A stretch of DNA of 64,000 bases from STF1-184 sp050178795 (GCA_050178795.1 JBFXFT010000006.1:3375-67374), one strand, 5' to 3'. Positions 8,268 to 16,324 are shown, numbered from the stretch's first letter. The notes: generated by a model not told the origin, from the sequence alone. Translations and numbers: made by a program.

Positions 8268-8969
8268 ATGTCAATTGATAAAAGTATTATTAAAAACATT
8301 AAAAATGATAGATTTAGGCTTATCTTTAAATTAGTGGAAAAAGATGAGCGTGCTTGTGAACTAGTAAACTATTTTTTTAAGGACTTTTTTTCTGACCCTG
8401 AATGTTTAAACGAAGTTAAAGAACAAATCAATAAAGAGCGAAGCGATGTTAGTTTTGCAAAAAATGTTATTTTAAATGGCAAGTTACGAATAAAACTTAA
8501 TCAGTTTATTCCCAATCGCTTTGGTGGCGGAAGGGGAGAGCACTTAATGGGAGTAAGTTATGATGATGAGGGAAGCATTTCTCAAACCACTAGACTGTTT
8601 AATGAAAATGGTAGTTCTCTCGTTTTAAAAGTAAACAGTTTTGGCAACGATTTAGACCTTAAAAAATTTGCCGATCAACACTATAGTTGGCACATTTTTA
8701 TGACGCATAAAGAAAAGACAAAGACAGAAGTTTTTTCTTTAGATTTTAAAGACGACAAAGTTTATTTGTTGACTGCAAGCCACATACCTTATAGGAATGA
8801 AACTGGTTCAGGCAGCAATAGACAAGAAGCAAAATCCTATATCGGCACTATGGAAGAGGTTCAAGAGTTGTTTTCTCATTTAAAGCACACCGAGTCTAGA
8901 TATTCCGATTTAGACTATAAAAACAGTTTTGCAAAATATCACTCAAGTGAAATTACGACTGATAGATAA
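8268..8969 (+). CDS. Hypothetical cytoplasmic protein, 233 aa
   Basis: I do not recognise this family. The protein is soluble and charged, with no signal or membrane segment. The N-terminal 80 residues are helical and Lys/Glu-rich. A glycine patch NRFGGGRGEHLMG (about residues 84-96) is the most distinctive stretch, followed by alternating strands. A second motif NETGSGSNRQEAKSY (about 180-194) could be a loop. It has its own promoter and terminator, so it is a single-gene unit. It faces the S41 peptidase divergently across a 226-bp region with a tandem repeat. Coding is supported by start, spacing and uninterrupted length; the function is open. Confidence 0.6.
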   Translation: MSIDKSIIKNIKNDRFRLIFKLVEKDERACELVNYFFKDFFSDPECLNEVKEQINKERSDVSFAKNVILNGKLRIKLNQFIPNRFGGGRGEHLMGVSYDDEGSISQTTRLFNENGSSLVLKVNSFGNDLDLKKFADQHYSWHIFMTHKEKTKTEVFSLDFKDDKVYLLTASHIPYRNETGSGSNRQEAKSYIGTMEEVQELFSHLKHTESRYSDLDYKNSFAKYHSSEITTDR

Positions 8970-8975
8970 ATGTAA

Positions 8976-9014
8976 AGCGCAAAAAACTGCTTATAGGGGC
9001 AGTTTTTTTGTGCT
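8976..9014 (+). terminator. Terminator after the 8268 gene
   Basis: AAAAACTGC pairs with GCAGTTTTT (8982-8990, 8999-9007). Outer bases GC and TGC extend the stem, and T residues follow. Confidence 0.85.
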
Positions 9015-9094
9015 TAAAACTAGTTTTTGATATACACTTTATATATTTACTTTAAGCCGTATTTATGTTAAAATAAAACATAGGGGTTTTAAAA

Positions 9095-9640
9095 ATGAGT
9101 GACAAAAAAGATTTTTATATATTTTTAGATCACGATGGTGTATTTAATTTTTGGAGATGGATAATTAGTGCAAAAGAGCATAAACTAGGAGAGAAAGGTT
9201 TTTCTTATGAGTTTTGCCCTGCCAACCTTAAAGTTTTTAATAAGATTTTGCAAACATTGAGGGAAAATAATTTTAACCCCAAAATTGTTATAACCTCAGG
9301 TAGAAGAGACGAGAAGATGCAAGAGTTTGTAAGTAATTTTAAAAAGTTTGGCATCGATTACGACGGCGAATACGATAGAACAGGTGGAACACAACTTTAT
9401 AAAATGTATGAAATTGCCACCTATGCAGGTAGACACAATATTGGCATGAATGATAGCTTTGTAATAATAGATGATGAGGTTAACGAAATGAGAAGACACT
9501 ATGACCTTGACCCATCTCACTTTTTGCAAACCTCTGGATTAAGTGGCAGAGGATTAAATTATAAAGACTTTTTAAGGTTCAAAGAAGACAACTTGCCAAA
9601 AATAATGGCACTGTCTAGTGAAAAGGAAAACACTTTGTAA
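9095..9640 (+). CDS. HAD-superfamily phosphatase-like protein (HAD_SAK-like)
   Basis: A 181-aa compact HAD fold. Motif I is FLDHDGVF (D13-x-D15, nucleophile and acid/base). Motif II is IVITSGRR (about residues 64-71). Motif IV is VIIDDEVNEM (about 126-135, paired Asp for Mg2+). The insertion W19-R-W near motif I and the short total length recall the HAD domains annotated in 'Swiss Army Knife' RNA-repair proteins rather than sugar phosphatases. The substrate cannot be told from sequence. It is an isolated gene. All metal-binding positions look intact, so it is probably an active hydrolase. Confidence 0.72.
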   Translation: MSDKKDFYIFLDHDGVFNFWRWIISAKEHKLGEKGFSYEFCPANLKVFNKILQTLRENNFNPKIVITSGRRDEKMQEFVSNFKKFGIDYDGEYDRTGGTQLYKMYEIATYAGRHNIGMNDSFVIIDDEVNEMRRHYDLDPSHFLQTSGLSGRGLNYKDFLRFKEDNLPKIMALSSEKENTL

Positions 9641-9669
9641 TAAAATTTGTTTAATTTACATTCTAAACA

Positions 9670-9698
9670 TTGACAATAACTCTTTAAAATGTTATTAT
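9670..9698 (+). promoter_or_regulatory. Promoter for the zinc-ribbon gene
   Basis: TTGACA at 9670-9675, 17-bp spacer, TATTAT at 9693-9698. Confidence 0.7.
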
Positions 9699-9800
9699 TT
9701 AACAGCAATTAAGTGTTGCAAAAAATTTGGGAATCCACAAAACTTTATTTAACCATTTTGTCTTTTGTGTTATCCAAAAAATTTTAATAGGAGGACCACC

Positions 9801-9956
9801 ATGGAAGACAAAACTTTAAAATGCAAAGACTGCGGTAAAGAGTTTGTTTGGACAGTTGGAGAGCAAGAATTCTACAAAGAAAAAGGCTTTGAAAACGAAC
9901 CAACAAGATGCCCTGACTGCAGAAGAGCAAGAAAACAACAAAGAAATAGATATTAA
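9801..9956 (+). CDS. Small zinc-ribbon protein, 51 aa
   Basis: The start is the ATG at 9801, because AGGAGG at 9789-9794 is ideally spaced; an upstream in-frame TTG would leave that site inside the gene. Cys pairs CKDCG and CPDCR bracket about 25 residues, forming one zinc ribbon. The tail is highly basic (RRARKQQRNRY). This matches the 'probable zinc-ribbon' small proteins common in Clostridia. They are thought to bind nucleic acid or act as metal-dependent accessory factors, but the role is undetermined. It has a strong promoter and terminator, so it is probably well expressed. Confidence 0.8.
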   Translation: MEDKTLKCKDCGKEFVWTVGEQEFYKEKGFENEPTRCPDCRRARKQQRNRY

Positions 9957-9978
9957 TTTGTTGTAAAAAAACATGGAA

Positions 9979-10010
9979 AAAAACCTAAGCGTTTGCTTAG
10001 GTTTTTTGTT
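9979..10010. terminator. Bidirectional terminator
   Basis: AAACCTAAGC pairs perfectly with GCTTAGGTTT over a 4-nt loop, with A and T runs on both sides. It serves the zinc-ribbon gene and the convergent membrane-protein gene. Confidence 0.9.
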
Positions 10011-10022
10011 TGCGATGAGTAT

Positions 10023-10667
10023 TTAATTTTGTTTATTTTGCCACTTTAATTGCTGTTTCTTTTTTAGGTATGCAAACGCACTATGAATAAGGAACAATAG
10101 TACAGCACAAGCTAGTAAAATTAAACCATATTCATATACGCTTATATCAAACTGTGAATTAAAGATAGGATATATATAACTGCCTTCTATTGCACCGTAT
10201 GTAAGCAAGAACACCAAGTAAGCGAGCACAAAACCGATAGCCGTAAAAAAGTTATAGTAGTTGACATTTTTTTGCTCCACAGAAAAATATATTATCGTGA
10301 AGGCAACAGGATTAACCCAATGTATTAGTCCTTGTGTAAAAAAATTCATTGAAAAAAACTCAAAAATATGAACTTCCCAAAATGGCCATAACGTCAATCT
10401 AACAACTAAAAACATTAATATTAACGATAAAAGCATTGAACTCATCGTTATTCCAGAAAAAACATATTTTTTTAGTTTGAATAGAAATAATAATGATGCT
10501 GCCGCCAAAAAAGAGTAGATTGCAAAAGCTGTAGTGAGTAGTACAGTAAAGTACTTAAAATCAAGTATTGCAATGACTGAAATTGTTGAAAGTATGCCGA
10601 GAGTCATAAATATGATGGCTAACAATAAATCTTTTACTGTTACATTTTTATAAACTAATTTTTTCAT
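10023..10667 (-). CDS. Polytopic membrane protein, about six helices
   Basis: A 214-aa protein with six hydrophobic segments, for example LLLAIIFMTLGILSTISVI near the N terminus and YGLILLACAVLLFLIHSAF near the C terminus, then a Lys-rich tail. The central stretch LIHWVNPVAFTIIYF, with a His-Trp pair at a helix end, is reminiscent of the Pr6Pr membrane family, but I would not insist on it. It is last in a minus-strand run behind the LysR-glycohydrolase fusion and a one-helix protein (spacings 9 and 12 bp), so it is probably in that operon. Function unknown. Confidence 0.6.
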   Translation of the reverse strand: MKKLVYKNVTVKDLLLAIIFMTLGILSTISVIAILDFKYFTVLLTTAFAIYSFLAAASLLFLFKLKKYVFSGITMSSMLLSLILMFLVVRLTLWPFWEVHIFEFFSMNFFTQGLIHWVNPVAFTIIYFSVEQKNVNYYNFFTAIGFVLAYLVFLLTYGAIEGSYIYPIFNSQFDISVYEYGLILLACAVLLFLIHSAFAYLKKKQQLKWQNKQN

Positions 10668-10679
10668 ATTTGCTCCTTT

Positions 10680-11171
10680 TTAAATTAAAGTATAGATATT
10701 TCCAAGTGCATTAATGGTATGTGTTTTGTAATCATAGTAAAAGTTGATTATATTCATTTCGTTATCTGGCAAAATAGTTATTTCTATTCGTCCGCTTTTT
10801 GTAAAGTAAATGAAGTTTGTAAAAGGGGAAGACATTCTTTCAATAAAGGCTATTTGTTCTTCGTCTGATAGTTCATATATCAACTTAAATTCTTCCGAAT
10901 AAAAAATTTCAATATTAAAGAAGGTAATGTCGTCCCTATTTGTTATTTCTAGGTAACTTGATTCGTTGGGATTGTAGGCATACCCATTTAAGTTTTCATT
11001 AGCCGTAATGGTTGAGGAACTATTTGAGGTTAAAATGTAAGTGCCATTTTTCACCTCTTTTATTGCCCTTAAATCTTCAGTGAATATTAAAACATTAATT
11101 GCTAGAAATATTAAAATAATACAAACAATTATTGACATTTTATGTATTTTTAAAAATTCTTCTTTTTTCAT
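10680..11171 (-). CDS. Unknown protein with N-terminal membrane anchor
   Basis: A 163-aa protein. Residues about 12-32 (MSIIVCIILIFLAINVLIF) form one membrane helix preceded by Lys residues, so the remaining 130 residues are probably outside the cell. They are rich in Asn, Ser and Thr and look beta-structured (TSNSSSTITANENLNGYAY). No catalytic motif was seen. It sits between the LysR-ADP-ribosylglycohydrolase gene and a polytopic membrane protein gene with spacings of 9 and 12 bp. A role connected with either neighbour is inference only. Confidence 0.55.
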   Translation of the reverse strand: MKKEEFLKIHKMSIIVCIILIFLAINVLIFTEDLRAIKEVKNGTYILTSNSSSTITANENLNGYAYNPNESSYLEITNRDDITFFNIEIFYSEEFKLIYELSDEEQIAFIERMSSPFTNFIYFTKSGRIEITILPDNEMNIINFYYDYKTHTINALGNIYTLI

Positions 11172-11180
11172 TTAACACCT

Positions 11181-12872
11181 TTATTTTTTACCTTTTTTTA
11201 TATAGTCATTAAATTCATTTAATAGCGTCTTAAACTCTTTTGGTAAGAAACTGTTGGCCCTTTTTAATATGTCGCTGTCAATGGTTTTGTAATAGGCTTC
11301 GCTTATGCTAGCCGTTATTGTCGCTATTGTGTCGGAGTCGCCACCAAAAGATATGGCTATTCTTAAAGCGTCTTCAAAACTTGTTGAGTGTAAAAACGAG
11401 ATGAGTGATGGGCGCACAGTTTCAAGCGCTTCGGTTGTAAATTTATAGTTTGCCCTATATGTCTCTATGTCCTCGTCCAGGTTCATATTATAGTTTGCGG
11501 TAACGTACTTTTTTAACTCTTCTTTTGAATAGCCGTTTTTTAATAAATATATGCTAATTGCAACAATCTCGGCACCCATTATTGCAGTTTTTGTGTCGTG
11601 CGCAGGTCTAATAGCGGTAAACGTTAAATTTTTTACCTCTTCAATGTTCTTTGCAAAATAGCCTATTGGGCTAGCAGACATTGCACCACCATTGCCTTCA
11701 CTTTTTCTAAATGTTTTTGCACCATCTTCCGCCCACTTTGCAAAGTGCGGACCATAAATTGTCGGCGTTTGGTCTGGGTACTTTTTGTAGTACTTTCTTA
11801 TTATGTCAAACATCTCTTCTGAAGTATGCTTTGTGTGAAGTAGCCAGTCAATAACGGCAAAAGTTAAAATAGTGTCGTCAGAAAAACCGCTTCTATTAGT
11901 AAAGAGTTCAAAATTTGTACTTTTTTTATTGTACCTTGAGTTTTCGTGTGCGTATGAACTTCCTATTATGTCTCCAATGTAAAAACCGTTCATTGTGTTT
12001 TCTTTTTGTTCTAGGTAATCCAAAAATTTTTTGCCAGCGAATGGAAGTGAATAAAATTTATTGGTAACGAGTTCAATTTTGGATTTTGGCAAAGGTTTAT
12101 CAAGTTTTAAGGCGTTTAAATTTTCTATTTTTAAATATTCTGGCGCAAAGGTTATTCCAAAACCAATTTTGGCTAGTTCAACTGCAAGTTCTTGGCTTAC
12201 AACTTCCATAGTTGGTTCAAGTTTTACATTATGTTTTAAACAAAAGTCGTCTAAAAACCGTCTACTGTTAGAGGCCTTGTTTTGTAAAATTAGTGGCATA
12301 TTTTGTATGTCAGTTAGTGAATATGTATCATTATAATTAAAATATTTATTTGAGTATAAAAACATATTTGTTACTTCTCTTAGTGTTGTCACACTAAATG
12401 AAGCGTTGTCGCCTTCGCCCTCGTTCATAATTACAAAGTCAAGGTTGCCCTTTTCAAGGTCTAAAAGTAGGTTTTTGGTAAGGTCATTTTTTATTTCAAA
12501 TTTAATATAGGGGTACTCTTTGTGGAACGCTTGCATAGGCTTTAGTAGTACAAATTTTGCAAGGGTAGTAGAGGTACCTATTTTTATTTTTCCGCTTTTT
12601 AATTCTTTAAAGTTGTTAAATTCAATGGTCGCATTTGTGACAAGATTTAAAGCGCCCTTTATGTAGTTATAAAAAACTTTGCCCTCATCTGTTAAAACTA
12701 GCCCCTTATTTGAACGTAAAAACAATGTTCCGCCAATTTGTTCTTCTAATTTTTTAATGGACTGACTTACCGCAGGTTGAGATATAAAAAGTTTTTCTGC
12801 CGCTTTGGAAACATTTTGCTCCTCTGCGACTTCATAAAAGATTTTACATAGTTCTAAGTTTATATTTACCAT
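11181..12872 (-). CDS. LysR-type regulator fused to an ADP-ribosylglycohydrolase domain
   Basis: One 563-aa frame carries two families. Residues 1-90 are a LysR winged helix (FISQPAVSQSIKKLEEQIGG), and about 90-290 are the LysR substrate-binding domain (LKSGKIKIGTS to about NKFYSLPF). From M293 a full DraG/ARH domain follows: GDIIGSSYAHEN, SDDTILTF (metal Asp pair), GNGGAMSASPIG, RPAHDT and GGDSDTIATI (second metal site). All ARH metal ligands appear present. No stop and no good ribosome binding site lies before M293, so this is one polypeptide. ARH enzymes remove ADP-ribose from proteins or nucleic acids; LysR proteins bind small ligands. It is divergent from coaC. The fusion is unusual; the ligand and targets are unknown. 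Confidence 0.88.
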   Translation of the reverse strand: MVNINLELCKIFYEVAEEQNVSKAAEKLFISQPAVSQSIKKLEEQIGGTLFLRSNKGLVLTDEGKVFYNYIKGALNLVTNATIEFNNFKELKSGKIKIGTSTTLAKFVLLKPMQAFHKEYPYIKFEIKNDLTKNLLLDLEKGNLDFVIMNEGEGDNASFSVTTLREVTNMFLYSNKYFNYNDTYSLTDIQNMPLILQNKASNSRRFLDDFCLKHNVKLEPTMEVVSQELAVELAKIGFGITFAPEYLKIENLNALKLDKPLPKSKIELVTNKFYSLPFAGKKFLDYLEQKENTMNGFYIGDIIGSSYAHENSRYNKKSTNFELFTNRSGFSDDTILTFAVIDWLLHTKHTSEEMFDIIRKYYKKYPDQTPTIYGPHFAKWAEDGAKTFRKSEGNGGAMSASPIGYFAKNIEEVKNLTFTAIRPAHDTKTAIMGAEIVAISIYLLKNGYSKEELKKYVTANYNMNLDEDIETYRANYKFTTEALETVRPSLISFLHSTSFEDALRIAISFGGDSDTIATITASISEAYYKTIDSDILKRANSFLPKEFKTLLNEFNDYIKKGKK

Positions 12873-12886
12873 AACTACACCTTATA

Positions 12887-12950
12887 TAGTGTATAAACAC
12901 TATCTATTTTACTTATAGTCAATAATACAATAAAATGTAACTATAAGTAA
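12887..12950. promoter_or_regulatory. Two inverted repeats, candidate LysR operators
   Basis: ATAGTGT-ATAA-ACACTAT (12887-12904) has perfect 7-bp arms. TACTTATAG (12911-12919) and CTATAAGTA (12942-12950) are perfect 9-bp arms 22 bp apart. Both lie in the 116-bp divergent region between the LysR fusion and coaC, where a LysR protein normally binds. The binding itself is inferred. Confidence 0.6.
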
Positions 12951-12988
12951 AGCAATTTAAAATTTATTTTAAAAAATGGAGGTGTATT

Positions 12989-13540
12989 ATGAGTTTAAAA
13001 AATAAAAACATATTGATTGGTGTAAGTGGTGGAATAGCCGCCTATAAAGTTGCTACTTTTATAGGTATGTTAAAAAAAGAGGGCGCAAATGTAAAGGCAA
13101 TAATGACAAAAAATGCAACAGAGTTTATTGCCCCTTTAACGCTCTCCTCTCTTTCACAAAACAAGGTGATTGTAGATATGTTTGATAAGGTGACGCAATA
13201 CGACACGGAGCACATTACTTTAAGTAAGTGGGCTGACCTACTTGTAGTAATTCCAGCAACAGCGAACATAATTGGTAAAATTGCAAGCGGAATAGCGGAC
13301 GATATGCTTTCTACCACCATTATGGCGAGTAGGGCACAAGTATTAATTGCGCCAGCGATGAATACAAATATGTTTGAAAACAAAATAGTGCAAGATAACA
13401 TACAAAAACTTATTAAATTTGACTATAAGTTTGTAATGCCACAAAAGGGAATGCTCGCTTGTGGGGACGAAGGGGTCGGTAAACTCGCATCACTTGAAGA
13501 GGTACTAAGTATGGTAAAAGAATTAGTAGGGGGTAAATAG
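12989..13540 (+). CDS. coaC: Phosphopantothenoylcysteine decarboxylase
   Basis: FMN enzyme that decarboxylates 4'-phosphopantothenoylcysteine to 4'-phosphopantetheine in coenzyme A synthesis. The 183 aa show NILIGVSGGIAAYK at the start (FMN fold), HITLSKWADL with the catalytic His, the PAMNTNM loop, and MPQKGMLACGDEGVGK with the substrate-clamp Cys. It is a stand-alone CoaC, not the usual bifunctional CoaBC; coaB follows one base after the stop. GGAGGTG precedes the ATG. Its promoter region contains two inverted repeats shared with the divergent LysR-ARH gene. Confidence 0.92.
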   Translation: MSLKNKNILIGVSGGIAAYKVATFIGMLKKEGANVKAIMTKNATEFIAPLTLSSLSQNKVIVDMFDKVTQYDTEHITLSKWADLLVVIPATANIIGKIASGIADDMLSTTIMASRAQVLIAPAMNTNMFENKIVQDNIQKLIKFDYKFVMPQKGMLACGDEGVGKLASLEEVLSMVKELVGGK

Positions 13541-13541
13541 T

Positions 13542-14282
13542 ATGAATGTTGTAATAACCTCTGGCGGTACGAGTGAAAAGATTGACGATGTGCGCAAAAT
13601 TACAAATAGATCAAGTGGCAAACTTGGTTCAATAATAGCAAGTACGCTTTTAACTGACAAAGACCTACAAATTGAAAACCTATTTTATATATGCTCTAAA
13701 ACCGCCCTAAAGCCAACTGGCAATAAAGCCCACATAATTGTTGTAGAAAGTGCAAATAGTGTCTTAGAAGCGGTTAAAACGGTTTTAAAGGACAATAAAA
13801 TAGATGTTTTTATTCACACTATGGCAGTTTCCGATTACACGGTGCAATATGTCTCAACCAGTGGGCTACTTGCCGAGTATATAGAAAAAAATGTTAATAG
13901 AGAGCCAATAAAATATTTAATTGATAATAACCAAAATAAACTTGCAGTAAACACAAAGATTTCTTCAAACGAAGATGATTTAATAATAAAACTGAAAAAG
14001 ACGCCTAAAATAATATCTCAAATAAAACTAATAAGCCCAAATACCTTTTTAATTGGCTTTAAACTTTTAAACGATGTGCCATTTGAGGAGCTAAAAAATA
14101 GGGCACTTGAACTTATGGCAAAAAACAGTTGTGACTTGGTTGTAGGTAACGATTTAAGCAATATAACAAAATATAGACACTTAGCAACAATTTTTGACAC
14201 TATGGGTAACGAGTTATTTTGCAAAACCAAGAAGCAAATTGCAGAGACACTAACTTTAAAAATAAAAAATATGAGGTGGTAA
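13542..14282 (+). CDS. coaB: Phosphopantothenate-cysteine ligase
   Basis: Joins cysteine to 4'-phosphopantothenate in coenzyme A synthesis. The 246 aa begin NVVITSGGTSEKIDDVRKIT followed by NRSSGKLG, the nucleotide-binding signature of CoaB. VFIHTMAVSDYTV corresponds to the AVAD/AVSD motif, and KTPKIISQIK near residue 150 is the Lys-containing active-site loop. A separate CoaB is typical of streptococci, enterococci and some Clostridia. It is one base downstream of coaC and one base upstream of the following unknown gene, so the three are almost certainly co-transcribed. Confidence 0.9.
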   Translation: MNVVITSGGTSEKIDDVRKITNRSSGKLGSIIASTLLTDKDLQIENLFYICSKTALKPTGNKAHIIVVESANSVLEAVKTVLKDNKIDVFIHTMAVSDYTVQYVSTSGLLAEYIEKNVNREPIKYLIDNNQNKLAVNTKISSNEDDLIIKLKKTPKIISQIKLISPNTFLIGFKLLNDVPFEELKNRALELMAKNSCDLVVGNDLSNITKYRHLATIFDTMGNELFCKTKKQIAETLTLKIKNMRW

Positions 14283-14283
14283 T

Positions 14284-15384
14284 ATGGGAACAAAAGACAT
14301 AAAAGAGTACACAACTTATAGCGATTCAAACTATTATTCTTTTTTGACAGACGAAGACTTTAAATTAAGAAAACATTTAAAACTACAACGCTATATTGTG
14401 GGCAAATATCACGCAAAAAAGTTGGGTGTTGATTTAATTGAAACTATTGATGATATGAATAGCCTTTCTCGTGATAGATACTATTTGTCTATGGCTTCAA
14501 ATGAAGATCGTATACCTAAATTAAGAAATCAAGCGAAGAGCTTAATTTTACAGGGCGCAGACTTGACAATATATGGATGTTTAGAAAACGAAATGTTTGG
14601 ACCAGGTTCCTCGGCACTTGATTTAACTTTTTATCGCGAAAAGGAACAAGAATTAAAAAACTATTTGATTAGCGCTGGCGCAAATATTAATTCGCTAAGT
14701 TTAATTGAAACTTTGTCGTGGGCTTCCAATGATCAATATTCTACAAATGCCGACAATAAAGAACTGGACAGTGACACAAGAACTGCACTAAAATTGGAGA
14801 GGCTGATAAATGGTGGTTTTGCCACCGTTGACGGCAGATTGCAAAGTAAATTTTTTGGCAAAGTAACATTGAGTACTCCTCTAATTATTGCGGTAACTAA
14901 ACTTAGGTTTCATACCATAAAAAAATTGCTTCAACTCAACTCCAATCCATTTTATAGAGCAATACAATTTGATGTTTCAAATAATCGTAGCCAAAAGGAA
15001 ACGCATTCAGAAAAACCTTTTGAACGAAAAACGGCACTAGAATATTGTTTTGATAAGAGAGCGTGGCTTATAGAACAATTAAGTGGGCAAATAGACGAAA
15101 AGATGTATCCAGACGCAAGGAATTTATATACAAAGCAACTATTTGTTGCAGGCAAGATAATTGAACTTTTAACAAATTATGAGGACGAATGGAAAAGGGC
15201 AAACAAGTTTATACCAGAGGAATATTATAATAAAAATTTTTTGTGTTATGTGGTAGATAAAAAGAACAGTGAATTAACAAAAAAGGACGTAGGAAAAACG
15301 GTTTATAAAGTTAGACGAGTAGATAAAATATTAAAAATCATAAATTCAAACAAGCCACAAGTAGAAAATAATTTAGAACTATAA
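14284..15384 (+). CDS. Ankyrin-repeat-like protein coupled to coaCB
   Basis: A 366-aa soluble protein I cannot place fully. Segments AKSLILQGADLTIYG then SSALDLTF, LKNYLISAGANINS, and STPLIIAVTKLRFHTIKKLL have the loop-helix-helix rhythm of degenerate ankyrin repeats (about residues 75-125, 130-160 and 195-225). The C-terminal third is basic and helical. The ATG lies one base after the coaB stop. It is probably a protein-protein interaction scaffold; a tie to coenzyme A metabolism is suggested only by position. A strong terminator ends the operon. Confidence 0.6.
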   Translation: MGTKDIKEYTTYSDSNYYSFLTDEDFKLRKHLKLQRYIVGKYHAKKLGVDLIETIDDMNSLSRDRYYLSMASNEDRIPKLRNQAKSLILQGADLTIYGCLENEMFGPGSSALDLTFYREKEQELKNYLISAGANINSLSLIETLSWASNDQYSTNADNKELDSDTRTALKLERLINGGFATVDGRLQSKFFGKVTLSTPLIIAVTKLRFHTIKKLLQLNSNPFYRAIQFDVSNNRSQKETHSEKPFERKTALEYCFDKRAWLIEQLSGQIDEKMYPDARNLYTKQLFVAGKIIELLTNYEDEWKRANKFIPEEYYNKNFLCYVVDKKNSELTKKDVGKTVYKVRRVDKILKIINSNKPQVENNLEL

Positions 15385-15385
15385 A

Positions 15386-15413
15386 AAAAGCACAACATTT
15401 TGTTGTGCTTTTC
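15386..15413. terminator. Bidirectional terminator
   Basis: AAAAGCACAACA and TGTTGTGCTTTT form a near-perfect hairpin between convergent genes. Confidence 0.9.
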
Positions 15414-15417
15414 AATT

Positions 15418-15975
15418 TTATGCTGTTTTTTCGTCTGGCATTGTTATTTCTGCCACCCAGTTTATTGCTGGCTCTGTAAATAGTGTTTTAAAGCCGTGTT
15501 TTAAGTTGTCAAAATTTTTCTCATTTAGTGCGTGGTCTAATTTGTCAACAAAAGACTTTTCAAGTAGTAGGGAGTCGTCTTCTTGCTTTGTTCCACTCGC
15601 AAATATGTAACTTGTCCAAGTGGACCAATCGTCGTGCTCTAAAGCGGCAATCGTCTCTAGCATATTTGGCTCTTTTAAAGTGCTAATCATAGTTTTAACT
15701 TGCTCGCTTTCAAAAGTTATGTGCTCTATGTCTTTTAGCCAACCTCTTGCAATATTTCTATCCGAATCTTTTTCCTCCTCAGATAAATCTCTATAAGCGG
15801 TTTTCATTTGCCTTGTCCAACGCTCAGATTTTTCTGCAGGAATTATTAAGTCGCCATTTTCAAGCCTTATGGAGTGTTTGTTTTGATTGTCAAGCCAATG
15901 GTTAAATTGCTTATGGTTTAAACTTGCAAGTATTTTTAAATCGTGATTAAGTTTAATGTTTTCTTGAGAGTTCAT
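15418..15975 (-). CDS. Unknown protein with RyR-like W/RW/EKxSDR motifs
   Basis: A 185-aa soluble protein. The stretch GDLIIPAEKSERWTRQM then YRDLSEEEKDSDR (about residues 41-75) matches a recurrent bacterial pattern 'IPA..ERW.RQM.T.Y..L.E.EK.SDR' related to the RyR domain of ryanodine receptors. A second tryptophan-rich stretch LEHDDWSTWTSYIF (about 112-125) corresponds to the usual N-terminal half of that pattern, so the order looks circularly permuted or duplicated. Such domains are found in phage and accessory proteins and may bind nucleotides. No membrane segment. Function not assigned. Confidence 0.55.
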   Translation of the reverse strand: MNSQENIKLNHDLKILASLNHKQFNHWLDNQNKHSIRLENGDLIIPAEKSERWTRQMKTAYRDLSEEEKDSDRNIARGWLKDIEHITFESEQVKTMISTLKEPNMLETIAALEHDDWSTWTSYIFASGTKQEDDSLLLEKSFVDKLDHALNEKNFDNLKHGFKTLFTEPAINWVAEITMPDEKTA

Positions 15976-16050
15976 TTTTTGCCTCTTTACAATAAAAATT
16001 TATTTATATTATATTACATAAGACCAAAAAAGGCAATATAAAAATTTTAT

Positions 16051-16079
16051 AAAAAAACCAGTAGTTATACTGGCTTTTT
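16051..16079 (-). terminator. Terminator of the XRE gene (minus strand)
   Basis: On the minus strand CCAGTA pairs with TACTGG over a 4-nt loop and is followed by seven T. Confidence 0.75.
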
Positions 16080-16084
16080 ATTAT

Positions 16085-16288
16085 TTATTTTATTATTCTG
16101 TCTATTAATTCATCAAGGCTTACACCATAAAAATCCGCTAATTTTATGCATTCTTCTATATTCGGCATGTGTATATTCGCTTCCCAACGTGAAATGTTTT
16201 GCTGTTTAATATTTGTTTTTAAAGCCAGTTCGCTTTGGGTCAATTTATTTAATTGTCGTATTGTTTTTAGGCTTTTTCCTATATCCAT
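16085..16288 (-). CDS. XRE-family DNA-binding repressor, 67 aa
   Basis: Essentially a single Cro/C1 helix-turn-helix domain: LKTIRQLNKLTQSELALKTN, then IKQQNISRWEANIHMPN (recognition helix) and a closing helix DFYGVSLDELID. There is no extra ligand-binding part, so it probably dimerises and binds palindromes directly. The divergent intergenic region contains TTACACGA-AA-TCGTGTAA inside the promoter of the facing zinc-ribbon gene and a second imperfect copy nearer its own start. It probably represses both genes. What relieves repression is not visible. Confidence 0.85.
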   Translation of the reverse strand: MDIGKSLKTIRQLNKLTQSELALKTNIKQQNISRWEANIHMPNIEECIKLADFYGVSLDELIDRIIK

Positions 16289-16324
16289 AAATTTATAACC
16301 TCTTTAATGTATTAATAAATATAT

